Shown piece after piece: positions 1-6,438 of a stretch of DNA of 6,545 nucleotides (positions within the stretch are counted from its first letter, which is position 1; the number at the start of each line of letters is the position of its first letter). The stretch is taken from NCBI GenBank assembly GCA_900554405.1, contig USHI01000079.1:1-6545 (forward strand), given 5' to 3'. Under the pieces are notes generated by a model, which worked only from the letters and a program-made list of their open reading frames with translations, was not told the DNA's origin and searched no databases. Origin of the DNA: an uncultured Eubacteriales bacterium. Lineage in GTDB: Bacteria > Bacillota > Clostridia > Oscillospirales > CAG-382. The translations under genes and the position numbers were made by a program.

Positions 1-350
1 CCGGCAGCGACAGCCGGCGCGAATATTATGAGCAGCAGCGCAAACACAAACCCGACAACGCCGAATATCGCCGTCGCAAGGAAGGAAAGCCGCTTTACCT
101 CGTGCCCGCGGCCGAGCTCATTGCTGGCGGCGACCATGCGTGAAACGGCGACGGGCAGCCCGCTTGTGGAAAGCATGAACAGCATTGCATATATCGAATA
201 TGCGGCGTTGAAGATCCCGATGCTGTTGCCTAAAATGTTCGTGAGGGGTATCTTGTAAAGCACCCCGATTATCTTGATTGCGAAATTCGCAACGGTAAGT
301 ACAGCCGCCTCCCGCAGGAAGCTGCGGCTTCTTTGAACGTCCGCGCTCAT
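1..350 (-). CDS. SpoVB/MurJ-like lipid or polysaccharide flippase, N-terminal part (cut by window edge)
   Basis: The frame runs open from an ATG at 350 to the left edge, giving the first 116 residues of a protein that would normally be about 450-550 long. The product begins MSADVQRSRSFLREAAVLTV and has hydrophobic segments at about residues 15-32, 45-62 and 88-112. The STSGLPVAVSRMVA stretch after the second segment matches the 'FGLPVAISKLVAE' region of SpoVB-type members of the MOP flippase superfamily (Polysacc_synt families). Members move lipid-linked precursors across the inner membrane; SpoVB itself is needed for spore cortex formation. The exact substrate cannot be read from this fragment. 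It is the last visible gene of the operon, starting 3 nt after the kinase stop codon. A GGGAG lies about 12 nt upstream of the ATG, a long spacing, so coupling to the upstream gene may help initiation. Family call is firm; SpoVB versus another MOP subfamily is open. Confidence 0.85.
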   Translation of the reverse strand, partial: MSADVQRSRSFLREAAVLTVANFAIKIIGVLYKIPLTNILGNSIGIFNAAYSIYAMLFMLSTSGLPVAVSRMVAASNELGRGHEVKRLSFLATAIFGVVGFVFALLLIIFAPAVAA

Positions 351-353
351 TTT

Positions 354-1208
354 TTACATAAACTCCCGAAGCAGTGAATTTTCCGGAACAAAGCCGGCAT
401 CGATCGGTTCCGTGCCCGAAAGAAGCTCTATGCTCCGCCTTGCATCTGCATAAAAGCCGTTTTCCGAAGGGATCTCCTCCAAAAGCTTTACGGCATCGCC
501 GTTGAGCACGTTGCGCTCGTAGCCGAAGAAGGTGTTGACGGACATATCCGCCGTTGCCCGGTAGGGCTCTATGGATTCGCGTTCGTTTGCACGCACGTTT
601 TCCCACACGGCGTATGTCGTGGCAGCATCGTGCCCGCGGTGACGCGCATCCCGCACGAGCCTGCGGACAAAGCGGCTGTCGCTCCCGCCGCCCGGGTCGG
701 AATAAAGATAAACACGGTAAATATTCTTTTCGTACAGCGATTTCGGTATAATAACCGGATTGAGCGCGTGCAGCCCCTCCACGATAACAAGGTCGTCATT
801 TCCGGGTGTGATAACGCGTGCGTTGTCCTTCCTGCTGATAGCCCTGAAATCAAATTCGGGGATATACGCGGGCAGCCCGCCGGCAAGCCTTTCGAGGGAG
901 GCGGTTATCATATCGGCACGCAGGCTGTGCAGCGTTTCGATATCACGCGTGCCGTCCGGCATATAAACGCAATCCCTCAGATCGCGGTAAAAATCATCCA
1001 GCGAAACGGTATGCGCTCTTCTGCCGAGACCGCCGATCAGCCCGGAAAGCTTTAATGTCGTTGTCGTTTTTCCGGAACAGGAGCCGCCGGCAATAAAGAG
1101 GAAGCGGATATCGCCGTCCCGTGTGACTCTTTCGGCTATGCGTTCGAGCGCGCTTTCGTAGGAAAGCTCATCGGCGCGTATCATTTCTTTGATTTCGGAA
1201 GCGGTCAT
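354..1208 (-). CDS. Stand-alone uridine kinase-like P-loop nucleoside kinase
   Basis: This predicted cytoplasmic kinase of 284 residues belongs to the phosphoribulokinase/uridine kinase family and probably phosphorylates a nucleoside, most likely uridine or cytidine, in salvage. Visible motifs are a Walker A loop GGSCSGKT (residues 41-48), the substrate-side acid pair in SLDDFYRD (D80, D81), a Walker B-like VIVEGLHALNP (about 149-159), and the basic lid FVRRLVRDARHRG (about 189-201). The segment TTYAVWENVRANERESIEPY (about 197-216) is characteristic of the kinase half of the long clostridial 'TGS/ThrRS-like nucleoside kinase', which is usually about 550 residues. Here the TGS and threonyl-tRNA-synthetase-like N-terminal half is absent. 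I chose the ATG at 1208 because AAAGGA sits 7 nt before it. An in-frame ATG at 1316 would overlap hemZ by over 100 nt, and its extra 36 residues look like hemZ antiphase sequence. The gene starts 4 nt after the hemZ stop and ends with TAA. Confidence 0.87.
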   Translation of the reverse strand: MTASEIKEMIRADELSYESALERIAERVTRDGDIRFLFIAGGSCSGKTTTTLKLSGLIGGLGRRAHTVSLDDFYRDLRDCVYMPDGTRDIETLHSLRADMITASLERLAGGLPAYIPEFDFRAISRKDNARVITPGNDDLVIVEGLHALNPVIIPKSLYEKNIYRVYLYSDPGGGSDSRFVRRLVRDARHRGHDAATTYAVWENVRANERESIEPYRATADMSVNTFFGYERNVLNGDAVKLLEEIPSENGFYADARRSIELLSGTEPIDAGFVPENSLLREFM

Positions 1209-1212
1209 AAGA

Positions 1213-2691
1213 TCATCCTTTCGAGAAGAAACCGATCGCTTCCTCCCTACCAATCCCTTTATCCTCGCGCAGATATTCATACGGATATTTCGGGAAGGCG
1301 TGGCGATAGATTTCATTGCGGGCGGGGTTGACGAATTTGCTTATCGCACCCGCGCCGCAGGCAAAAACAGTGGAATATTCCTCCATCATCAGAACATTGT
1401 AAAGGTTTTCGCTGCCCTTTACCGCAAAACCGGTGTTTTCGGCATTGCCGACAGTATTCTTCTGGCGGTAGAGGTAATACGGATAAAGCCCCGCCGCCGC
1501 AAGGCGCGCGCGTGCATACCGGACGCTGTCACGCGCAAGCTCGCCCGCCGGGTCGTAAAACCCGTCGCCGATAAAGCGTATCGGCGCGGCGTTTTTTATG
1601 GAAAGCGTGTGCACGGTGATATTGTCGAAGCCGCAATTTATCATATCCTCCACGCTTTTCGCAAAGCTTTCGGAATTGTCGCCCGGAAGTCCGGCGATAA
1701 GATCGGCATTCAGGCAGGAAAAGCCAAATCCCCGTGCAAGCTCGGCAGCCTCGAAGAACTGCCGCGCGGTATGCTTCCGCCCGATATTTTCGAGCACGGT
1801 ATCGGATGTGCTCTGCGGGTTCACGCTGATCCGCCGCACTCCGTGCCGCGCCACGGCGAAAAGCTTTTCGCGCGTTATCGTATCCGGTCTGCCCGCCTCG
1901 AAGGTGAATTCGGTTTCCGCCGTGATGCCGATACTGCCCGCGATGCAGTCGAGCAGCATATCCGTCTGCTCCGGTTCGAGTATCGAAGGCGTTCCGCCGC
2001 CGATATAAACGGCGCGGACACGCATCCCCAGCTCCTTTATAAGCTCGCCAGTGCGGCGGATATCCTGCATGAGCCGCACGAGATAATCCGGTATCAGCCG
2101 GAACAGCCTTTCGTTGCTGTATGAGACAAAGGAGCAATAATCGCACCTTGTCGGGCAAAACGGTATGGAAACGTAAACGGCGCAATCCTTTTCGCCCACA
2201 TCGGCAAGCATCGCTTCCTCCGTCACCGCCGTTTCGACGGCAAGCGAAGCCTTTTCGGCGGAAACAAGATAATCGCCGGTAAAGAGCTTTGTGACCGTTT
2301 CGGCGCTTTCGCCGCGGTCGAGATAATACTTGGCGCGCTTTACGGGGCGCAGACCTGTCAGATACCCCCACGGGAGCGAAAATCCGAAAAGCCTTTTCCC
2401 GGCAAGCAGAAACGCCCTGCCCAGCGCCCGTGTGGCGTAAAATTCGTCGTTCATGCCGCCCACCGCCGGCGCCGAGCGCAGGTCGGTATATTCCGCCGAT
2501 GCCTCCGCACTTCCGGCGCAAAGCCGAACGCAGGCATAAAATCCGCTTCCCTCCGGCTTCAAAAGGAAATAAGCGCGGTTTACTCCTTCATCCCCGGCAC
2601 CGAATTTTTCGCCGGGAAAATAAAGCAGGCAGAGTGTCTGGAAGTAATAATCGTTAAGAAATTCGGTTTGGTTATCTATAAACAGCTTCAT
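1213..2691 (-). CDS. hemZ: HemZ-type oxygen-independent coproporphyrinogen III oxidase (radical SAM)
   Basis: This 492-residue protein matches HemZ in length and layout. An N-terminal region of about 170 residues includes WGYLTGLRPVKRAKYYLD (about 108-125) and GDYLVSAEKASL (139-150), which are typical of HemZ rather than HemN or HemW. The radical-SAM core follows, with the cluster motif C179-PTR-C183-DY-C186 for a [4Fe-4S] centre. SAM-site elements are GGGTPS (231-236), FEAGRPDTITREKL (264-277) and ADLIAGLPGD (329-338). The annotated reaction is anaerobic decarboxylation of coproporphyrinogen III to protoporphyrinogen IX. Family members also resemble the haem chaperone HemW, and no other haem gene is nearby, so the true substrate is an inference. 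The ATG at 2691 overlaps the dtd stop in an ATGA, with only weak Shine-Dalgarno sequence before it, which suggests coupled translation. The stop TGA lies inside the AAAGGATGA that also provides the ribosome binding site of the kinase gene. Confidence 0.9.
   Translation of the reverse strand: MKLFIDNQTEFLNDYYFQTLCLLYFPGEKFGAGDEGVNRAYFLLKPEGSGFYACVRLCAGSAEASAEYTDLRSAPAVGGMNDEFYATRALGRAFLLAGKRLFGFSLPWGYLTGLRPVKRAKYYLDRGESAETVTKLFTGDYLVSAEKASLAVETAVTEEAMLADVGEKDCAVYVSIPFCPTRCDYCSFVSYSNERLFRLIPDYLVRLMQDIRRTGELIKELGMRVRAVYIGGGTPSILEPEQTDMLLDCIAGSIGITAETEFTFEAGRPDTITREKLFAVARHGVRRISVNPQSTSDTVLENIGRKHTARQFFEAAELARGFGFSCLNADLIAGLPGDNSESFAKSVEDMINCGFDNITVHTLSIKNAAPIRFIGDGFYDPAGELARDSVRYARARLAAAGLYPYYLYRQKNTVGNAENTGFAVKGSENLYNVLMMEEYSTVFACGAGAISKFVNPARNEIYRHAFPKYPYEYLREDKGIGREEAIGFFSKG
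1216..1221 (-). promoter_or_regulatory. Ribosome binding site that sets the kinase start at 1208
   Basis: AAAGGA on the minus strand (1221-1216) lies 7 nt before the ATG at 1208. It is built from the last hemZ codons AAA GGA and its TGA stop, so ribosomes finishing hemZ end on the kinase initiation site. It is the main reason for rejecting the upstream ATG at 1316. Confidence 0.75.
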
Positions 2692-3140
2692 TTTCCGCGT
2701 GATTCCCGTGTGTCTATTATTACGTTTATCGGCCCGTCGTTATGCACGCATATCTCCATATGCGCGCCGAAAACGCCGTGAACGGTGGGAAGTGATTCCG
2801 AAATACGGCTTATTACCAGCTCGTAAAGCCGCTTTCCCTCGTCATACCCCGCCGCGTGCGTGCAATCCGGGCGGTACCCGCGTGAGGTACGCCCCGCAAG
2901 CACAAAATTGGATATGACCATAACGCTGCCGCCGGCATCCGTGCAATCCTTTGCAAGCCTGCCGCTTTCATCGCAGAACACACGCAGCCGCGCTATCTTT
3001 TTTGCAAGCCTTTCGGCATCCTCTTCGGTATCGTCGTCAAACACGCCGACATACGCCACAAGCCCCGCTCCGATCGCGGCAACGGTCTTGCCCTCCACGA
3101 CACAGCTTGCCCCGTGAACTCTTTGTACAACAGCTCTCAT
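2688..3140 (-). CDS. dtd: D-aminoacyl-tRNA deacylase (DTD), divergent signature motifs
   Basis: DTD hydrolyses D-amino acids, and also glycine mischarged on tRNA-Ala, from tRNA in the cytoplasm. The 150-residue product has the usual DTD length and fold signature: MRAVVQRVHGASCVVEGKTV at the start, KKIARLRVF (47-55), FGAHMEICVHNDGP (124-137). The Gly-Pro dipeptide that inserts across the dimer to reject L-amino acids is present (G136-P137). Several usually conserved positions differ. The SQFTL motif reads SNFVL (77-81, so Q78N and T80V in E. coli numbering). NxGPVT reads NDGPIN (134-139, so T139N). The basic loop KGxRPSF reads RGYRPDC (87-93). The fold call is secure; whether substrate range or activity has shifted is unknown. 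The ATG at 3140 overlaps the rel stop codon in an ATGA, preceded by AGAGG with a 6-nt spacer. Confidence 0.92.
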   Translation of the reverse strand: MRAVVQRVHGASCVVEGKTVAAIGAGLVAYVGVFDDDTEEDAERLAKKIARLRVFCDESGRLAKDCTDAGGSVMVISNFVLAGRTSRGYRPDCTHAAGYDEGKRLYELVISRISESLPTVHGVFGAHMEICVHNDGPINVIIDTRESRGK

Positions 3141-5344
3141 ACGCCGCCTCTTATAACATCGCGGACACCCTTTATCTTATGCAGCCCGCTGATAATGTTT
3201 TTGAGATGCTCGATCCCGCTGCATCTTATTCCCAGCGTGATCAGTATCTCCCCTTCGTTTTCGCGCGTGGAGACCGAAACAACGGCGACCTTCATATCGT
3301 TCATGGCAAGCGTAACATCGGCGATGATATGCGGGGAATAATCCGCAAACACCGAAACGACCGCCTCGAAGGAACCGTATTCCTGCCTTGCGACCTTTTC
3401 CGACCACGAAGCGACTACCCACCTGTCCTTATCCTCCGGGCGGGAAAGCCCCGCCTGCGCGTTGGGGCAATCGTATTTGTGAATGGAAACGCCGTAACCG
3501 CGCGTGATATAGCCGATGATATTATCGCCGGGAAGCGGGTTGCAGCACCGCGCGAATTTCACGGTGCAGCCCTCCACGCTGTCCACGATAACGCTGCCCG
3601 CATTGGAGCGCGCGCTGGCATCATAGCGCTTTGCACCCGCGGCGGGGGCAGGCGCCGCCGGGGCGGCAAGCTCGGCTTGCGGGGCGACAACGCGCATGAA
3701 TTCCTCGCGCAGCTTCACGGCTATTTTGGAAACCGAAAGCCCGCCGTAGCCGATATTGTTGTAAAGATCCTCCACATCCGGAATCGAAAGCCGTTCCGCG
3801 AGGTTCTTCATTGTCTCGTTCTTCTGGGCCTCGGTATAATGCCTGCCGTAACGCTTTATTTCGCGTTCGAGCTCGGTTTTGCCGACGACGATATTCTCCG
3901 CACGTCTTTCCTTTTTGAAATACTGCTTTATCTTGTTGCGCGCCTCTGCGGAGCGGACGATCTTCAGCCAGTCGCGGCTCGGTCCCTTGGAGGAGGCGCT
4001 CGTGAGAACCTCCACTATCTGGCCCGTTTCGAGTATCGTATCTATAGGAACGATATTGCCGTTCACCTTTGCGCCGACCATCTTGTTGCCGACAGCCGAA
4101 TGTATCGCATAGGCAAAATCGATCGGCGTGCTGTTGTTCGGAAGGTTCACAACATCTCCGCGCGGCGTGAACACGAATATCTCGTCCTCGAAAAGGTCGA
4201 TCTTCAACGGGCGGAAGAATTCGTCCGGATCGTCGGTATCCTTTTCGGTTTCGAGCAGCGTTCTTATCCATTGGAGCTTTGCATCTATGTCCGCCTTTGC
4301 CTGCTCGCCGGATTTATACTTCCAGTGCGCGGCAAGACCGTATTCGGCGACACGGTGCATTTCCCATGTTCTGATCTGCACTTCGAAGGGGATCCCCTCC
4401 CTGCCGATGACCGTCGTATGGAGCGAACGGTACATATTCGGCTTCGGCGTGGAGATGTAATCCTTGAACCTGCCGGGAATGGAGTTGAAGGATTCGTGTA
4501 TGATCCCGAGCGCGGTATAGCAATCCAGCTCGGTATCCACAATGATCCTCACGGCATAGAAGTCGTATATCTCATCGAACTTCTTGCTCTGATTATACAT
4601 CTTTTTATATATGCTGTATATCGTCTTTACGCGGCCGGAAAGCGTAAATTTCATATTATAGGCTTTCAGACTTTCCGCTACCTTTTCCGTCGCGTGTTCC
4701 AGAAAGTCCTTGTTTTCGCCGTAGCGCTTTTCGATATCCTCGCTTACTTCCTTGTATCCGATCGGGTCGAGATAATAAAGCGCAAGCGTTTCCAGCTCCT
4801 GCTTTATCTTCTGCATACCGAGCCGGTGTGCGAGCGGCGCATAAACGTGCATTGTTTCCAGCGCAATGGAACGCTGCTTTTCCGGCGTGCGGACACTGAG
4901 CGTGCGCATATTGTGCAGCCTGTCGGCAAGCTTCACGAATATCACGCGCAGATCCTTGCTCATTGCAAGGAACATCTTGCGCAGATTTTCTATGCTTTCG
5001 TCCTGCTTTGTTTCGAAGGGGATATGCACGAGCTTCGTAACGCCGTCGACTATTTCCGCCACATCCGCGCCGAATTCCTTGCGTATCTTTACAAGATCGA
5101 TCTTGTCCGCGCAGTCCTCCACCGTATCGTGCAGCATTGCCGCGCAGATGGAATCGGTATCGAGCTGGAGCTCGAAGATGATCTCCGCAACGGAAAGCGG
5201 GTGGACAATGTAGCTTTCGCCCGAAATACGCTTCTGCCCGCTGTGGAGCTGTTCCGCATATTCGTAAGCTTTCAGTATTTTATCGTAATCGTAATTGCCG
5301 GAAGCCTTTATTTTTTCCAGCAAGACAGCAGCCTGTTCTAACAT
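3137..5344 (-). CDS. rel: Bifunctional (p)ppGpp synthetase/hydrolase Rel
   Basis: Rel makes and degrades the stringent-response alarmone (p)ppGpp and senses starved ribosomes. At 735 residues it is full length for a long RSH protein. The hydrolase HD domain keeps H48, the HDTVED motif (72-77) and RLHNMRTL (142-149), so hydrolysis should be active. The synthetase has IYSIYKKM (242-249), D261 in EIYDFYAVRII, RFKD (292-295, the form found in bifunctional enzymes rather than the EFDD of RelA-only enzymes), and E321 in FEVQIRT. A TGS domain (about 386-448) starts DEIFVFTPRGDVVNLP. A helical region follows, then an Ala/Pro-rich linker (about 556-571), a Cys-rich zinc-finger/RIS domain (C593, C600-C601, H622, C626) and a C-terminal ACT domain (about 658-735). 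The ATG at 5344 overlaps the upstream stop by 7 bp and has AAGGA 9 nt upstream. From codon 3 to the end it uses no TTA, CTA or TCA codons, which leaves a long open frame on the opposite strand. Confidence 0.97.
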   Translation of the reverse strand: MLEQAAVLLEKIKASGNYDYDKILKAYEYAEQLHSGQKRISGESYIVHPLSVAEIIFELQLDTDSICAAMLHDTVEDCADKIDLVKIRKEFGADVAEIVDGVTKLVHIPFETKQDESIENLRKMFLAMSKDLRVIFVKLADRLHNMRTLSVRTPEKQRSIALETMHVYAPLAHRLGMQKIKQELETLALYYLDPIGYKEVSEDIEKRYGENKDFLEHATEKVAESLKAYNMKFTLSGRVKTIYSIYKKMYNQSKKFDEIYDFYAVRIIVDTELDCYTALGIIHESFNSIPGRFKDYISTPKPNMYRSLHTTVIGREGIPFEVQIRTWEMHRVAEYGLAAHWKYKSGEQAKADIDAKLQWIRTLLETEKDTDDPDEFFRPLKIDLFEDEIFVFTPRGDVVNLPNNSTPIDFAYAIHSAVGNKMVGAKVNGNIVPIDTILETGQIVEVLTSASSKGPSRDWLKIVRSAEARNKIKQYFKKERRAENIVVGKTELEREIKRYGRHYTEAQKNETMKNLAERLSIPDVEDLYNNIGYGGLSVSKIAVKLREEFMRVVAPQAELAAPAAPAPAAGAKRYDASARSNAGSVIVDSVEGCTVKFARCCNPLPGDNIIGYITRGYGVSIHKYDCPNAQAGLSRPEDKDRWVVASWSEKVARQEYGSFEAVVSVFADYSPHIIADVTLAMNDMKVAVVSVSTRENEGEILITLGIRCSGIEHLKNIISGLHKIKGVRDVIRGGV

Positions 5345-6351
5345 CTGACGGCATCCTTGGTTTCGTTGAAATTTTCATGTATCGAGCGCATTATCGGCGA
5401 ATCGTCGATATTCGTCTTCCCCGGAGAAGGGATCATTCCGAGCGTTATTGCATTTTCGCCGTGTTTTTCAAGCGTTATCAGCCCGCGTTCGGCAAGCACC
5501 TCAAGTATAAGCCGGAGCTTGCAGAGCGATACCGCGACCCCGTATTCGCTTTTGAATATCCTTGCGGCGGCGGTAAGCGAGGTTTTCACCTTTTCGTGCG
5601 CGGCAAACCGGCGGGCGGCACGGAACGCCGCGCGGAATTCGGCAAGAGAGGGGATCTCGGCAATATCGCCGGAGAACCTCCGCCCGGAAACAAGCGCGGC
5701 ATATTTTTCGCCGCATTCCCTTACGGAATCCGCCTCCGCACGCGAATAAGCCGCATCGCGGATAAATATCTGCGGCGTGCGCAGCCCCATATATTCGTTT
5801 ATATCGGCGGTAAAGGCTATATCAAGCAGATCGCCCTCGCAAAACGGCATTTCCTCCGGTGTCATCCCGAACCAAACCGCGTTAACGCCTGCTTCGTTAC
5901 CGCCGCGGAACACGCGCATACGGATATGCTTCCCCTGCGAAAGCGGGGTGATATCCTTTATAAACACATCGCGCAGGACAAGCACCGGCTGCGGATTGGA
6001 AAGCCCGAAGGGTTCGAGCCGCAGCATTTCGGTTATTCCCTTTTCCTCGGGGGCGCTTCCGGGCGCATCGGGCAGGCTGCCGGCGGCGACAACGGTAAAA
6101 TACGCCGCGCCGGAAATGTGCGGCACTCCGCGGAATTCACCGCACAGAGGGGAATACACCGGCGTTTCGCCGATATGCCCGAGCAGCTCGCCCCGTGCGG
6201 CGATACCGCCCGCCGGGAAGCAAACCGAAAAGCCCGCGCCTTCCGGCACGCGTATGCAGGCGGCGGAGGCAAGCTCGGTTCTCTGTATATCTGTTTTTCC
6301 GCAGCGGGTTCGTTCCGGCGGGGTCACCCCGCCCGGGAAATCAAGGATCAT
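5338..6351 (-). CDS. RnfC N-terminal-like domain fused to RecJ C-terminal (OB and helical) domains
   Basis: This 337-residue protein appears to be a fusion. Residues 1-90 resemble the N-terminal barrel-sandwich domain of RnfC/RsxC: MILDFPGGVTPPER at the start corresponds to the family's 'DFxGGIHPPE', and AARGELLGHI then PVYSPLCGEFRGV (51-76) to 'GDKVLRGQPL...PVHAPTSGTVTAI'. A Gly/Pro/Ala linker follows (about 91-104). From about 105 the sequence matches the tail of RecJ: LRLEPFGLSNPQPVLVLRDV (110-129; family 'LAPFGPGNPEP'), GKHIRMRVF (140-148), AFTADINEYMGLRTPQIFIR (179-198), the OB domain that contacts ssDNA. A helical, winged-helix-like end (about 230-310) resembles the C-terminal part of clostridial RecJ. 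No DHH/DHHA1 nuclease motifs, RnfC flavin/NADH loop or CxxCxxC ferredoxin motif are present, so nuclease or electron-transfer activity is unlikely. The function is unknown. The ATG at 6351 is favoured over a TTG at 6384 because GGAG lies 9 nt upstream, the predicted transcript starts near 6383, and RnfC homology begins at this ATG. Confidence 0.78.
   Translation of the reverse strand: MILDFPGGVTPPERTRCGKTDIQRTELASAACIRVPEGAGFSVCFPAGGIAARGELLGHIGETPVYSPLCGEFRGVPHISGAAYFTVVAAGSLPDAPGSAPEEKGITEMLRLEPFGLSNPQPVLVLRDVFIKDITPLSQGKHIRMRVFRGGNEAGVNAVWFGMTPEEMPFCEGDLLDIAFTADINEYMGLRTPQIFIRDAAYSRAEADSVRECGEKYAALVSGRRFSGDIAEIPSLAEFRAAFRAARRFAAHEKVKTSLTAAARIFKSEYGVAVSLCKLRLILEVLAERGLITLEKHGENAITLGMIPSPGKTNIDDSPIMRSIHENFNETKDAVRC
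5354..5358 (-). promoter_or_regulatory. Ribosome binding site of rel inside the fusion gene
   Basis: AAGGA on the minus strand (5358-5354) is 9 nt upstream of the rel ATG at 5344 and lies within the last codons of the RnfC/RecJ-like gene. The upstream gene stops with TAG at 5338, inside the rel coding sequence, so the two frames overlap by 7 bp (ATGTTAG). Translation of the fusion gene therefore probably affects rel initiation. Confidence 0.65.
6317..6333 (-). repeat. Perfect 7-bp inverted repeat in the first codons of the fusion gene
   Basis: The minus strand reads GGCGGGG-TGA-CCCCGCC, able to form an all-GC 7-bp hairpin with a 3-nt loop. It starts 18 nt downstream of the ATG and spans the codons for the conserved GGVTPP motif. 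A hairpin there could slow or position initiating ribosomes. The protein motif itself forces GGN and CCN codons, so the pairing may be a by-product. Confidence 0.4.
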
Positions 6352-6360
6352 TGCAAATGT

Positions 6361-6364
6361 CTCC
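6361..6364 (-). promoter_or_regulatory. Ribosome binding site that sets the fusion-gene start at 6351
   Basis: On the minus strand GGAG (6364-6361, within CGGAG) sits 9 nt before the ATG at 6351. No comparable site precedes the in-frame TTG at 6384, which coincides with the predicted transcription start. This favours the 337-residue product over a 348-residue one. Confidence 0.65.
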
Positions 6365-6389
6365 GAAAAACGATATTTATACAAATCAA

Positions 6390-6418
6390 ATTATACAATG
6401 AAGCCCCGCTTTTTTCAA
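6390..6418 (-). promoter_or_regulatory. Sigma-A-type promoter of the rel operon
   Basis: On the minus strand TTGAAA (6418-6413) and TATAAT (6395-6390) are separated by exactly 17 nt. The -10 is a perfect consensus and the -35 has four of the six consensus TTGACA bases in order plus the A-rich end. Transcription should begin near 6383, giving a leader of about 32 nt before the ATG at 6351. It is the only good promoter seen for the operon, so it probably drives the fusion gene, rel, dtd, hemZ, the kinase and the flippase. Internal promoters within coding sequence were not excluded. Confidence 0.8.
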
Positions 6419-6438
6419 GTGATAACGAAAAGAAAATA

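Noticed and set aside
118..606. A 162-codon minus-strand open frame across the kinase/flippase junction
   Set aside because: It is a second frame of the same strand overlapping both the kinase and the flippase, which have clear family motifs; its product is Arg/Cys-rich without structure.
1209..1316. An N-terminal extension of the kinase from an ATG at 1316
   Set aside because: It would overlap hemZ by over 100 nt, lacks similarity to the kinase family, and the ATG at 1208 has a well-placed AAAGGA site.
1189..2124. A 311-codon plus-strand open frame opposite hemZ
   Set aside because: It is codon-aligned with hemZ and lies over the radical-SAM coding region; no ribosome binding site or domain supports it.
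2951..5341. A 796-codon open frame on the plus strand covering nearly all of rel
   Set aside because: It is in exact codon register with rel on the other strand, so it is open only because rel avoids TTA, CTA and TCA codons. The product is Arg-rich without domains, while rel has complete family motifs.
6401..6416. AAGC-CCC-GCTT followed by a T run, resembling a small terminator on the plus strand
   Set aside because: The stem has only four pairs, it lies inside the spacer of the minus-strand promoter, and no plus-strand gene ends there.
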